From Sandaracinaceae bacterium (GTDB lineage: Bacteria > Myxococcota_A > Polyangia > Polyangiales > Houyiibacteriaceae), in contig JADJJE010000058.1 in NCBI GenBank assembly GCA_016706685.1, forward strand, positions 1-53,256: a stretch of DNA of 53,256 bases, given 5' to 3'. A program made the translations under genes and the position numbers. Position 1 is the stretch's first letter. Each line of letters opens with the position of its first letter. Of the stretch, positions 42,188 through 51,700 are shown in pieces. The notes beneath the pieces are model-generated. The model worked only from the letters and a program-made list of their open reading frames with translations. It searched no databases and was not told the origin of the DNA.

Positions 42188-43029
42188 AGCAGCACGCGTT
42201 TCTCGCCATGGGCACCGACTGGACCATCCTCGCCGACGGCTGCGGCCCAGAAGCGCTGGTGCAGGCTGAGCGCCTGGTGCGCGACGTGGAGGGGCGGCTC
42301 TCTCGCTTCTTGCCGGACTCTGCCGTCTCACGGCTCAACCGCGACCGCGAGGCGAGCGACCCCGTGCTCGCTGCGGTGCTGCACGAGGCCATGGGCTTCT
42401 TGCGCGACACTGGAGGGGCCTTCGACCCGCGCCTCGGAGCCCAGCTCGCGTCGCTCGGCTATGACCGCCCGTTCGCGGAGGTGAGGAGCCCTGCGGGGTC
42501 CCCGCGCCTCGACGAAGTCCAGGAGCTCCAGGTGATGATCGAAGGTGCCCACGTCTCGCTCGAAGGCAACGGCAGCGTGGACCTCGGCGGCATCGCGAAG
42601 GGCTGGACAGTGGACCGGGTGCTCGACGCGCTCGTCGCTGCGGGCGCGGGGGCCGTCCTCGTGGATGGCGGCGGCGACATCGCCGTGCGCGGCGCCGAGT
42701 GGCCCATCGGCGTGGATGACGACCTCAGCGTGCTGCTGCGCGATGGCGCCGTGGCCACGTCATCGACGCGCGGGCGGCGCTGGCAGTCGGCACAGGGTCA
42801 GCACGCGCACCACATCCTCTCGGCCCGTACCGGCCTCCCTGCAACGTCCCCGGTGGACACCGTCACGGTGGTCGCGCCCAACGCCACCACCGCCGACGCG
42901 CTCGCCACGGCGGCGTTGGTCGACCCGTCCGGTCAGCTGCCGCGCCTCACGGGGCCGGGCTTCCAAGCGGCCATGCGCGCGTCGAGCGGCGCCTGGTACA
43001 CCACGCCCAACTGGAGCGAGGCGCCATGA
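42184..43029 (+). CDS. apbE: FAD:protein FMN transferase (ApbE)
   Basis: The 281-residue product starts MKQHAFLAMGTDWTILADGC and has the ApbE signature: DLGGIAKGWTVDRVLDAL, VDGGGDIAVRG, HHILSARTGLPA and an Asp/Thr metal site in ATTADALATAALV. ApbE attaches FMN covalently to Thr/Ser of extracytoplasmic proteins with a (D/S)xx(S/T)GA(T/S)-type motif. I found no such site in the neighbouring products (the b561-like tail has DTGEPGAT, with Pro where the acceptor Thr/Ser should be), so its target is elsewhere or unusual. No clear signal peptide. Confidence 0.92.
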   Translation: MKQHAFLAMGTDWTILADGCGPEALVQAERLVRDVEGRLSRFLPDSAVSRLNRDREASDPVLAAVLHEAMGFLRDTGGAFDPRLGAQLASLGYDRPFAEVRSPAGSPRLDEVQELQVMIEGAHVSLEGNGSVDLGGIAKGWTVDRVLDALVAAGAGAVLVDGGGDIAVRGAEWPIGVDDDLSVLLRDGAVATSSTRGRRWQSAQGQHAHHILSARTGLPATSPVDTVTVVAPNATTADALATAALVDPSGQLPRLTGPGFQAAMRASSGAWYTTPNWSEAP

Positions 43030-43685
43030 AGAGCGCGTTTCCCACGTGGATTCAACGCTTCGCCCTTGCGGCCCTCGGAGCGGCCACCGTGCTGTCCATG
43101 GCCCCTTTGGTGGAGCGCTTCGCCGCGCCCGGCGTGCCCGTGATGTGGTGGGCAGACCGTGCCCTCGGCATGCTGGCGTACGTGTCCCTGTGGATGTCCA
43201 CCCTGTTCGGTGTGATGGTGGGCAGCCGTGGGGCGGGCGGGCTGCTCGACCGTGCCACGGTGCTCCAGCTGCACAGCCGCTGGGCGCTGGTCGCGCTCAG
43301 CGCCACAGGACTCCACGTCCTCACCGTGGTGGCTGACCCCTACTCGGGCATCTCGCCGCTGGCCGTGTTCGTGCCCGGCGCGGCGGAGAAGCTGACCGTG
43401 CCGGTGACGCTCGGCACGTTCGCCCTCTATGGCCTGGTCAGCATCGGAGTCGCCACGTACCTCGCGGACCGTATCCCGAAGGCGGTCTGGCGCGCCATCC
43501 ACGCCACCGCGTTCGGCACGTACCTGTTGGCCCTCGCTCACGGCGTCCTCGCCGGCAGCGAGACGCAGGTGCTGGCGGTGCGTGCGCTCTACGTCGGCAC
43601 CGCCGCCGTGCTCTTGGCCGCCGTCTTGCAGCGCGTGTTGCTCAGCCTCGCACCCTCCACCTCGAAAATCGGACCTGCATCATGA
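43026..43685 (+). CDS. Ferric-reductase-like transmembrane heme protein (YedZ/MsrQ-like)
   Basis: The 219-residue membrane protein has about six hydrophobic helices. It carries two His pairs in the bis-heme spacing of ferric reductases and NADPH oxidases: LQLHSRWALVALSATGLH (H-x13-H) and IHATAFGTYLLALAH (H-x12-H). It should carry two b hemes across the membrane. There is no C-terminal FAD/NAD-binding domain, as in MsrQ, so electrons must come from a partner. Stop and next start overlap (ATGA). Confidence 0.83.
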   Translation: MKSAFPTWIQRFALAALGAATVLSMAPLVERFAAPGVPVMWWADRALGMLAYVSLWMSTLFGVMVGSRGAGGLLDRATVLQLHSRWALVALSATGLHVLTVVADPYSGISPLAVFVPGAAEKLTVPVTLGTFALYGLVSIGVATYLADRIPKAVWRAIHATAFGTYLLALAHGVLAGSETQVLAVRALYVGTAAVLLAAVLQRVLLSLAPSTSKIGPAS

Positions 43686-44449
43686 AACGCATCCTCGTCT
43701 GGGACCTCCCCACTCGGCTCTTCCATTGGCTGCTGGCGGGCTCCTTCATCGCGGCGTTCACCATCGCCAACGTGATGGACGACGACAGCCCCACCTTCGC
43801 AGTCCACATGCTGCTCGGCGCGGTCATGGGCCTCATGGTCGTGCTGCGCGTGGTCTGGGGCTTCGTCGGCTCCCGCTATGCGCGCTTCGGCTCCTTCGCC
43901 TTTGGTCCGAGTGACGTGCTCGCCTACCTGAAGGGCACCGTGAGCGGCGAGGGCAAGCGCTACATCGGCCACAACCCGGGCTCGAGTGTGGCCATCTGGG
44001 CCATGCTGGGGCTGACGCTCGGGCTGGGCGTGAGTGGCGCCCTGATGTCCACCAACGAGGCGCTCGAAGAGGTCCACGAGGTGCTCTCCTATGCGCTGCT
44101 GGCGGTCGTGGTCACCCACGTGGCAGGCGTCATCTGGCACACCCTGCGGCACCGCGAGAACATCACCGCCAGCATGGTGAGTGGCTACAAGGACGGTGAA
44201 CCCGAGGGCGCGATTCCGTCTGTGCACCCTGCGGCTGCCGCCGTCTTCTTGGTGCTGACCGCCGCCTGGGCGGGGCTGTTGGTGCAGGGCTACGATGGCG
44301 CGACGCGAACCGTCACTCTTCCGTTGGTGGGCACCACGCTGCAGCTGGGCGAAGGCCCCGAGGGCGGAGGCGGCGACACAGGCGAGCCGGGTGCCACTCG
44401 CGCCGAGGAAGCGGTGGAAGAAGAGGAAGAGGAGGACGACGACGACTGA
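43682..44449 (+). CDS. Cytochrome b561-like membrane protein with acidic C-terminal tail
   Basis: The 255-residue product starts MKRILVWDLPTRLFHWLLAG, the standard opening of Ni/Fe-hydrogenase-type cytochrome b561 proteins. Likely heme His are in RLFHWLLAG, AVHMLLGAVMG, VVVTHVAGVIWHTLRHREN. A periplasmic part follows the last helix and ends in EEEEEEDDDD. It would be a quinol- or heme-coupled partner of the ferric-reductase-like protein. Last gene of the seven-gene operon, with a 60-bp gap before the MopE-like gene. Confidence 0.85.
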   Translation: MKRILVWDLPTRLFHWLLAGSFIAAFTIANVMDDDSPTFAVHMLLGAVMGLMVVLRVVWGFVGSRYARFGSFAFGPSDVLAYLKGTVSGEGKRYIGHNPGSSVAIWAMLGLTLGLGVSGALMSTNEALEEVHEVLSYALLAVVVTHVAGVIWHTLRHRENITASMVSGYKDGEPEGAIPSVHPAAAAVFLVLTAAWAGLLVQGYDGATRTVTLPLVGTTLQLGEGPEGGGGDTGEPGATRAEEAVEEEEEEDDDD

Positions 44450-44509
44450 GCCCGCGGCGTCCGGGGCGTCCGTTGACACCGGTCACGCGCACGCGAGAGC
44501 ATCCCCATC

Positions 44510-46048
44510 ATGAAGACCGTGGGTGGTTCGAGGTGGGTGTGGACTTGGGTTGGCACTGGCTTGGTCACGATGGCGCTCGCGGGCTGCGGCGAGGCGGCCG
44601 CTCCTGCGGTGGACGCCGGCTGGACGTGCACCACGGCTACGCAGTGCGAGGACGGGGTCTTCTGCAACGGCGTGGCCACCTGTGCGCCGTCCGATCCCAA
44701 CGCGGACGAGAACGGCTGCTTGGCCGCCGAACCGCGGTGCGCGCTAGCCCAGTGCGATGAAGCGGGCCGACGCTGCCTCGAATTCTGTGGGTCGGTGGCC
44801 GACGTGGACGGCGACGGTCACGTGTCCGTAGCCTGCGGAGGCGCCGATTGCGACGACACCAACGCCGAGCGCTTCCCCGGAAACCCCGAGCGCTGTGACG
44901 GGCTCGGTCGACGAAGACCGGCCGCTGACGCTCGGCTGCGATGTGGACGGACTGGCGCTGTGTGGCGTTCGCGTGCTGCAACCGACAGTCCGACGGGGGC
45001 CTCGCTTGCGGTCAGGACTGCAATGATGGCAGCGACGAGGTGAAGCCCGGCGCGCCGGGATCTGGCTTCGTGGACGGCTTGACTGCGATGGTGTCGTGGA
45101 CGACGCTCGGCGCGGTGGCGACGTCGCACCCTACCAGGCGGGGCCTCTTCGGCTTCGACGCCGGTGTGGGGATGAGCGCCTGCGCGCAGCCGAGCACTCC
45201 GCCCACGGTCTGTGGAGGCCGGCCCGGCGCGGCGTGGTCCGACCGCTCCACCGACTGCGACGACAGCACGGCCTCGGTGAACCCCAACCGCACCGAGCTG
45301 TGCGCCGGCGGCGACGACGACGACTGCGATGGGGACCTGCACCCCAACGAAGACGCCGATGGCGATGGCTGGATCAACGCGTCCTGCGGAGGCACCGACT
45401 GCGACGACGATGACATCGCGACGTTCTTGGGAGCCCCCGAGCTGTGCGACGGACGCGACAACAACTGCGACGGAGGCGCGTTCGAGGAGGATCTCGATGG
45501 TGACGGCGAGCTCGGGGTGGGCGCGGGCTGCGTGGGCGGACCACGCGCTGCGTTCCCGCGCACGGACTGCGACGACAGCAACGACTTGGTCGCCCTGGGA
45601 GCTCCTGAACTCTGCGATGGAATCGACAACGACTGCGACGAGGACGTGGATCAGGTCCCTGACGCGAGCGCGGCCTGTCCGGGTGACGCCTACGCCTGCG
45701 TGGCGGGCGAGTGCCTGCAGTGCGCGACCTGCGACCTGACGGGCCCCAACCGCACCTACTGGTATCTGCTCTCCGAGCTGGGGGCCACGCGCTTCGACGG
45801 CTTGGACCTCGACGACGGGCCGGCCTCCACCGGCTGCTCCACGGACCTCACGGCACCGGATGGACGCACGCAGGTGGACAACATCATCGGCGGCGTCATC
45901 GACCTCGGCGCCAACGCGTTCGGCATCACCGTCAACGAGGACCTCACCGACGAGATCCTCGCGTCCGACATCGTGCGTGTGCTCGAGGTGCGCGGCGTCG
46001 ACGGCTGCAACGACCCCGAGGTGGAGGTGCAGCTCTGGCAAGGCCGCG
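44510..46048 (+). pseudogene. MopE-like metal-binding-motif lipoprotein, frameshifted and truncated
   Basis: Starts MKTVGGSRWVWTWVGTGLVT with lipobox LAGC. It contains DADGDG-like and CDD repeats of the PF11617 'putative metal-binding motif': ACGGADCDDTNAERFPGNPE, DCDDSTASVNP, DCDDDDIATFLGAPELCDGR, DCDDSNDLVALGAPELCDGI. The frame changes near 44,895 and again near 45,085-45,130; each time another frame restores cysteine spacing, so an intact protein must once have read through. Similarity to the MopE reading ends at about 46,048, where an ISL3-type transposase fragment begins. Mature protein would be extracellular and bind a metal such as copper or calcium. Confidence 0.72.
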
Positions 46049-46250
46049 TGCCACCGCGAAGACGCGCGCACCCTGGCTGTACAGCGAGGGAGAACCTCCT
46101 GGACCCCGACACGTCGCCCGCTTCCAAGTACCTCGCGACCAGCGAGCTGAAGACCGCCAAAGCCTGGGCCAGGCGAAGGTTTCTCCTGCGTCACCTTCTG
46201 GGAGCACACCAGCAAGCTCTGCCGCGGGTCGCTTCCCGGCGCTTCCGGGG
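46049..46250 (+). mobile_element. Internal fragment of an ISL3-family transposase
   Basis: This segment matches 47114-47305 of the downstream transposase gene (both begin CCACCGCGAAGACGCG and share CTGTACAGCGAGG and GACCAGCGAGC blocks). Translated in pieces it reads WLYSE..PP..RHVARF and SELKTAKAWA, the conserved WLYSxENLPxRHxxRF / LKTxxAWA region of ISL3 transposases. It joins directly to the end of the MopE-like gene, so a recombination or insertion event ended that gene here. Confidence 0.7.
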
Positions 46251-46306
46251 CTGGAGTGAGAATTGGGGTCTTGATCGGGTGACCCAGAGGGGGCGACGCT
46301 CGGCGC

Positions 46307-47578
46307 GTGAACGACGTCGAACTCTATCAGGCGGTGCTTGGCATCCAGGCGCCACGGAAGGTGACGAAGGTGGAACTGGCGCTGACGGACGGTCGCGTGG
46401 ACGCGTGGGTGGAGCACCCGCGCGGGACAGAAGTTCGCGTGCCCCGACTAGCCAGACGATGGCCCCATCCACGACCCACGCCGGCGCGAACGTGGCGCCA
46501 TCTGGACACGTGCCAGTACCGGACGCCCGCTTGCACGCGGGGGCCGCCACGCGTCCGCTGCGAGGAGCACGGCGTTCGGCAGGTGGTCCTCCCATGGGGG
46601 AGGCCAAGTCGCAGTTCACGCTGCTCTTCGAGCGGTTCGCGATCGACTGTTGAAGGCGACCGACATCGCGAAGGCCGCCGCCATCCTGCGCATCCGGGAC
46701 GAGGCCATGGGCGACTATCAAGCGACGGGCGGTGGCGCGCGGCCAGGCCCGCCGAGCTGTCACCCCGTCCGCGCCCACGCGCGTGGGCGTCGACGAGAAG
46801 TCTCCCGGCAGGGGCAGAGTACTTCACGATCAGGCAACCCCGACACCAAGACGGTGGAGTGGATTGGCGATGGGAAAGCAACGGCCCACCTCGACGAGTA
46901 CTGAAGGGCACCTCCAAGCGACCCGAGGCAATCGAGTGCGTCGCCACGGACACGTGGAAGGCCCGGCCCATGAGCTCGACGCTGCGCAGCGTCCCCCCGA
47001 CGGAATGCGCAAGATCGTTCTCGACCGCCACCACGTCACGCACTGCGCCACCGCGGCGGTGGACCAGGTCCGCGCAACGAGCATGCAAGCCTCACCCGGC
47101 AGGGAGAGACGCCGCCACCGCGAAGACGCGCTACCTCCGGCTGTACAGCGAGGAGAACCCCCCCGACCGACACGTCGCCCGCTTCGAAGACCCCAAGACC
47201 AGCGAGCCGAAGACCGCCAAAGCCTGGGTCTTACTGAAGAGCCTCTACGCGTCACCCTCTGGGAGCACGCCAGCAAGCCTGGCCGCGGGTCGCTCCTCAG
47301 CTCCCCATTCGCCCGCTCAAGGCCATGAAGCTCCCGCCGCTCCAACAAGCTCCGCAAGCACCCCTGCGGACCATCGCGCGAACATCCTCACGCTGCATCG
47401 ACCACCGCGTGACCAGCGCCGCCTGGCGAGGGCATCAACCCGTCATCCAGGAACTCAGCATCGCAGCCGCGCGTCGCGCAACCGCGAGAACTTCAAGACC
47501 GCGATCCTCTTCCAACTCGACAGACTGACCTCCATCCCGCTCTACCCCTCAGCCGTGACCGACCCGAACCCCCGGTAG
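46307..47578 (+). pseudogene. ISL3-family (IS204/IS1001/IS1096/IS1165) transposase, multiple frameshifts
   Basis: Starting at the GTG at 46307 (VNDVELYQAVLGIQAPRKVT), pieces in different frames match the ISL3 transposase order: an N-terminal zinc-ribbon-like segment with ELALTDGRVDAWVEHPRGTE, TWRHLDTCQYRT and HARAPRVRCEEHGVRQVVLPW, then VDEKSPGRG and KTVEWIGDGKATAHLDEY, MRKIVLDRHHVTHC, WLYSEENPPDRHVARF, EPKTAKAWVLL and the C-terminal RNRENFKTAILF. The stop at 47578 follows LYPSAVTDPNP. About 424 codons, the normal length of the family, but no frame runs through. Possible left end near 46266 (GGGGTCTTGATCGGGTGACC). Confidence 0.75.
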
Positions 47579-47584
47579 CCCCGC

Positions 47585-47860
47585 TTAGCCTCAGCCTCAT
47601 TCGCTCGCTCAAGGCCATGGAGCCCCGCCGCTCAACAAGTTTTCTCGTCAAGCACCCTGGCAGACCATCGCGCGAACATCCACGCGTGCATCGACCACCC
47701 CCCCGCGGGGTGACCAGCGTTCCCGCCTGGCGAGGGCATCAACCCGTTCATCCAGGTGCTCAAGCGCAGGACGCGGCGCCGGAAGCGAGAACCGCGAGAA
47801 CGCGACCCTTCCAACCCGGTGGACTCGACCTCCATCCCGCCGCTCCCCCTCATCTGACGC
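47585..47860 (+). mobile_element. Second, C-terminal fragment of an ISL3-family transposase
   Basis: This stretch resembles 47296-47570: both contain CGCTCAAGGCCATG, GACCATCGCGCGAACATCC, TGGCGAGGGCATCAACCCG and CGACCTCCATCCCGC or its near copy. Translated in pieces it reads DHRANI, HQPVIQ-type and GGLDL. The right end near 47,860-47,885 (ACGAACCCCGGAAGTGCC) looks like an ISL3-type terminal inverted repeat. It is probably the 3' remnant of another copy. Nothing else is seen before 48,036. Confidence 0.6.
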
Positions 47861-48035
47861 CACGAACCCCGGAAGTGCCACCAAAGTCCATTGATTCCAA
47901 ATCCATGCGATACCCTCGAGATGATGTGTGAAGTTCCCGGCGGCGAGTATGCCATGTGAGTTGCGGTGGGGGGTAGGGTCCGTGCAATCAACACCACCTC
48001 GACCGCCGAGCCCCCGCCGAGTATCTTCGCCGACC

Positions 48036-49051
48036 ATGACCCGGTCGACCGCGCGACGGGCCGCTTGGCTCGCGCAAAAGATGTTTGCGGCGGGCTTTGG
48101 GGACGTGGATGCCCTCGAACGGATGCGCGACGCATCCGCGCTCTTCGACGTTACACACGGAATTTTCCTCGAAGAGGCCATCAAACAATCGCCATTCCTG
48201 ACAGGGCGTCAGCGCTTTCAGCCGCGATCGACGAAGGGCCTCAACCAGCGCGACGTATCGTGGCACTCAGGCGCAGTCGACCCGCGCTTCGAGGGCTCCG
48301 TGAGGAGGGGCCGCGCGCTCTTGCTCACCCAGCAGGGGGAGCTCTCGCACGATGCGCCCCTCTGCATCGCCATGGCGGCGAGCGGTGAAGAGGCTGGCGC
48401 ACGCCGCGTAAAGCTCTTGGCGCCGTTGGTGCGCGAGGGCCTCGAGGTGCTGGTGCTGGAGAACCCTGTTCTACGGCGCGCGGCGCCGGCCCGGTCAGCC
48501 GTCCGCGCGGTTGCCCACGGTCTACGAGCAGTTCCACATGAACCACGCGTCGGTGCTGGAGACGATGGGGCTGCTGCGCGCGCTGCGGGAGCGCCCCGGC
48601 TTCCAGCACAAGCCGCTGGGCCTCGTGGGCTACAGCATGGGCGGCTTCATGGTGTCGCTCGCCGCCGGTGCGTTCGGCCAGCCCCTGGCCGTGGTGCCCG
48701 TGGCGGCAGGCCGTTCACCGCGCAGTGTGTACCTCGACGGGGCCCTGTCGTGGGCTGTGGACTTCGCCGCGCTCGAGCGCGAGAGGCCTGATGCACGCGC
48801 GTTCTTGGGCGAGCTGTTCGAGGCCACCGCTCGGCACCTGCACGCGCCCGCGCCCGGGTCGTCCATCGTGATGGCGTCCGCCGAGCGTGACGGGTTTCGT
48901 GTGCCTCGAAGAGACCGACCAGCTCTTGCAGCACTGGCCCGGCGCGTCCTGGTGGCGCTACCGCGGTGGGCACACGCACGTCTTCACCACGTTCGACGCG
49001 CACATTCGGCGGGCGGTCCGCGACGCCTTCCGTGGCCTCGCGCGCGGGTAG
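48036..49051 (+). pseudogene. ABHD18/DUF2048-like alpha/beta hydrolase, two single-base insertions
   Basis: From the ATG at 48036 the first frame runs MTRSTARRAAWLAQKMFAAG to VLVLENP. An extra G at 48468 shifts to the frame with FYGARRRPGQ, LPTVYEQFHMNHASVLETMG and the nucleophile LVGYSMGGFMVSLAAGAF (GxSxG). A second indel near 48,893 leads to FVCLEETDQLLQHWPGASWW and HVFTTFDAHIRRAVRDAF (catalytic His) and the stop at 49051. Length 1,016 equals 338 codons plus two extra bases, which fits exactly two insertions. The block order matches ABHD18 family proteins, presumed lipases or esterases. Confidence 0.75.
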
Positions 49052-49119
49052 CAAGAGAGACGAAGAAGCCCGCCTGGACCGAAGTCGAGGCGGGCTCGTT
49101 CATGCGTTGCGCGCGGGTG

Positions 49120-50337
49120 TCAGACGCCGATGACGAAGCTGACGCTGGCGCGGTGCCGCCGCCGCCGATGTTGAGCGTCGCACGTTCCGGCGCCGGCCAC
49201 CTGGTGGTCGCCCGCCGTGTCGGTGACCCGCTTGTAGGCGTCCAGCGCCCGGCGCACGCCGGAGGCGCCCACAGGGTGACCCGCGCCGATCAGGCCGCCG
49301 CTCGGGTTGATGGGGCAGCGACCGCCGAGGGCGATGGTGCCGTCCTCCACGGCCTTCCAGCTCTCACCGGGCTTGGTGAGGCCGAAGTGGTCGATGGCCA
49401 TGTACTCGCTGGTGGTGAAGCAGTCGTGCGTCTCGATGCAGTCGATGCCCGACACCTCCGCGATGCCAGCGCGCTTGCGGGCGCTGGTGATGGTGGAGCG
49501 CACGTGCGGCAGCACGTGCACCGGCGTCCTTGCTCTCGGCCACCTTGTCGTCGAAGCGCAGGCGCGCCGTGTTGTGACCCCAGCCCTTGATGCGCGGGAT
49601 TTCGAGCTTCACGCCGTTGCGCGCGGCCCACTTGCTGGCGAACGCGGCCGACGCGAGGATCACGGTGGCCGGAGCCGTCCGTCACCTGCGAGCAGTCGCT
49701 GATCCACGCGGCCGCCCACGGCGCTGCTGAACTCGTCGCGCGCCAGCGCGTGGCCCTTGTTCGGCGTACCAGGTGCGGGTCTGCGCGTTGGGGTTGAGCT
49801 TGCCGTTGGCGTAGTTGATGGCGCTGATCTCGGCGAGGTGCTCGTCCTTCAGGCCGTAGCGCTTGTCGTACTCGTCGCCCAGCTTGCCGAACAGCTTCGG
49901 GAACGGGAACTCCACGCCCTTGGCCTCGAGCTCGTACCAGGCCGCGGTGCCGAGGTAGTCGCCGCCGATGGCCGGGCTCACGGTCTTCATCTGCTCGACG
50001 CCGACCACCAGCGCGCAGTCGTAGCGCCCGGCCTCGATCTCGCCGCTGGCCGCGAGCAGCGCGATGCTGCCCGACGCGCAGGCGGCTTCATGCCGCCCAG
50101 TGGGCAGGCCGCCGAAGGCCGGTCGGCCTCCGAGAAGAAGGCGCCGATGTGGCCCTGCTTCGCGTAGAGCGACGCGGCGAAGTTGCCCACGCCCGCTCTC
50201 GATCTCTTCCGGAGCCACCTTCGCGCCGCGCAGCGCGCCGGCCACCGACTCGCGGATCATGGCGACGAAGTGCTTCCGCTCCTTGCTCCAGTTGCGGGCG
50301 AAGTCGGTCTGGTAACCACCAAGGATATAAACCGGGA
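49120..50337 (-). pseudogene. Thiolase (acetyl-CoA acetyltransferase, SCP2-thiolase-like), frameshifted
   Basis: Minus strand: VYILGGYQTDFARNWSKER, VGNFAASLYAKQGHIGAFF, HEAACASGSIALLAASGEIE (nucleophile Cys), DYLGTAAWYELEAKGVEFPF, IKGWGHNTARLRFDDKVAES, IDCIETHDCFTTSEYMAIDH and GGLIGAGHPVGASGVRRALD (C-terminal catalytic region), then SVSFVIGV. The fragments lie in different frames in the right order, with about six indels. It would thiolytically cleave 3-ketoacyl-CoA. No ATG is found where the N-terminus starts: AAGGAG is followed by AAAATCAGG at about 50,348-50,335, so the start codon seems altered to ATC or misread. Confidence 0.75.
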
Positions 50338-50372
50338 CCCTGATTTTCTCCTTCTGCTGGTGGGACTGACGC

Positions 50373-51700
50373 TCAGCCGGCGACGAAGAACTGGCCGACG
50401 TTGATGGCGTGGGTGGTTGAAGCGCGTGCCCGGCGCGGCGTTCGCCAAGATGGTGGCACGGGGACGTTCCGACTTCTCGAGCATGCCGATGGTCTGCGCG
50501 AGGCCGATGGTGTCCCAGCACGCTGGGCGGCGCTTCCAGTTGGAGCCCTGACCCATGATCGGGTCGATGCCCGTGATGGTAGCCGGTGAACTCGCCCACG
50601 CGGTGGAAGGAGTAGCTGATGTAGCCAGAGATGACCTTGCGCGCGAGGGCCGGCCTCGGGGCGCCTTGGCGGCCACGAACGCGGCCATGGCGGCGTCGTA
50701 GCGACCGATGCGGTGCAGCGCCGCAGCCCCCGCGATGAAGCCGAGGTCCGGGAACTTGATCTCGTCCACCGGCTGGTAGCGATCCGTGCCGGATGAGCGC
50801 GAGCTTGCGCTTGCCGTCGCGCATGAAGAAGCCGCGGCCGTCTTGTTCCGAGCGTGCCCTTGTCCATGGAGCTCCGCCATGTACTTCGGCAGTTGGAGCG
50901 TGTCGTGGCCCCGTCCTTGGGTGAGGTGCATGATGCGTCCACGATGGCGCGGTGGATGTCCCAGCCCACGAGGTCCACGGTGGCGAGCGGCGTGAGCGCG
51001 CGCGGCCGCGTGTAGGGCCGACGATCTGTCGACCAGCGCGGGGCCGTGCTGCCCGCGAGGATGGCGCACTCGTTGAGGACCTTGAAGCCGACGCGGTTGC
51101 CGGCGAAGCCCGCCGTGTCGTGGTGCGGATCATGGTGCGCCGAGCCTCTTCTCCGAGTAGGCCTCGATGAAGTCGAGCAGGCCAGGTCCGTGTAGTGGTT
51201 CGGACTGAGTCTCCGTGCCGACGATGACGCGAGCGGTTGAAGAAGTGCAGGCCCAGGAAGGTCTGGCGGAAAGTCTCGCTGCGGCCCTCGGCCAGCGCGT
51301 CGATGGCGAGGCTGCCGGTGACGGTGGCCGCGATGGAGTCACGCGCGCGCGCGGCGTCGACGCGGGCGAAGAACTCTCCCGCTTGAGCGAGTGAGCTGCT
51401 CTGGTGACGGCCTGAAACGATGGAGGTCCGGCGCCGGCGCAGACCGCCTCGAGGTCCTCGTAGCACGCCAGCGTCCACCCGGTCAGACACGGTGGGTGAG
51501 AGGACCATGGTCCTAGCGGCGCTGGCGAAGCCCCTGCTCGGCCTCTTTCTCAGGGCGCGCGAAGAAGGTGACTTGGGGACGGCCTGGGTGAAGAGGACGC
51601 CGCTGCTGTAGCCCATGGTGCCGTTCGCGCCGGAGCACGACGACGTGGTTGAGCTGCAGGACGCGAGCAGGTTCTGCGCGGATTGCGTCGAGGTGGACAC
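50373..51700 (-). pseudogene. 3-hydroxyacyl-CoA dehydrogenase, frameshifted
   Basis: From the GTG at 51700, frames combine to NHVVVL and GANGTMGYSSGVLFTQA (NAD-binding Gly-rich loop), ETFRQTFLGLHFFNR (conserved LGLHFFNP region), GLLDFIEAYSEKRLGAP, VDLVGWDIHRAIVDA, GRGFFMRDGKRKLALI, KVISGYISYSFHRVGEFTGY and THAINVGQFFVAG at the stop (50373). The order matches the NAD-binding plus C-terminal domains of 3-hydroxyacyl-CoA dehydrogenases in beta-oxidation. The gene precedes the thiolase on the same strand with about 36 bp between, as expected for a fatty-acid-oxidation operon. At least eight indels are needed to read it through. Confidence 0.72.

Noticed and set aside
43682..44449. The b561-like tail DTGEPGAT as an ApbE flavinylation site
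   Set aside because: The acceptor position (two before the conserved Ala) holds Pro instead of Ser/Thr, so FMN could not be attached there by the known chemistry.
44473..44478. TTGACA as a -35 box for the MopE-like gene
   Set aside because: A -10 element 17 bases downstream would fall next to the start codon at 44510 and no TATAAT-like sequence is present.
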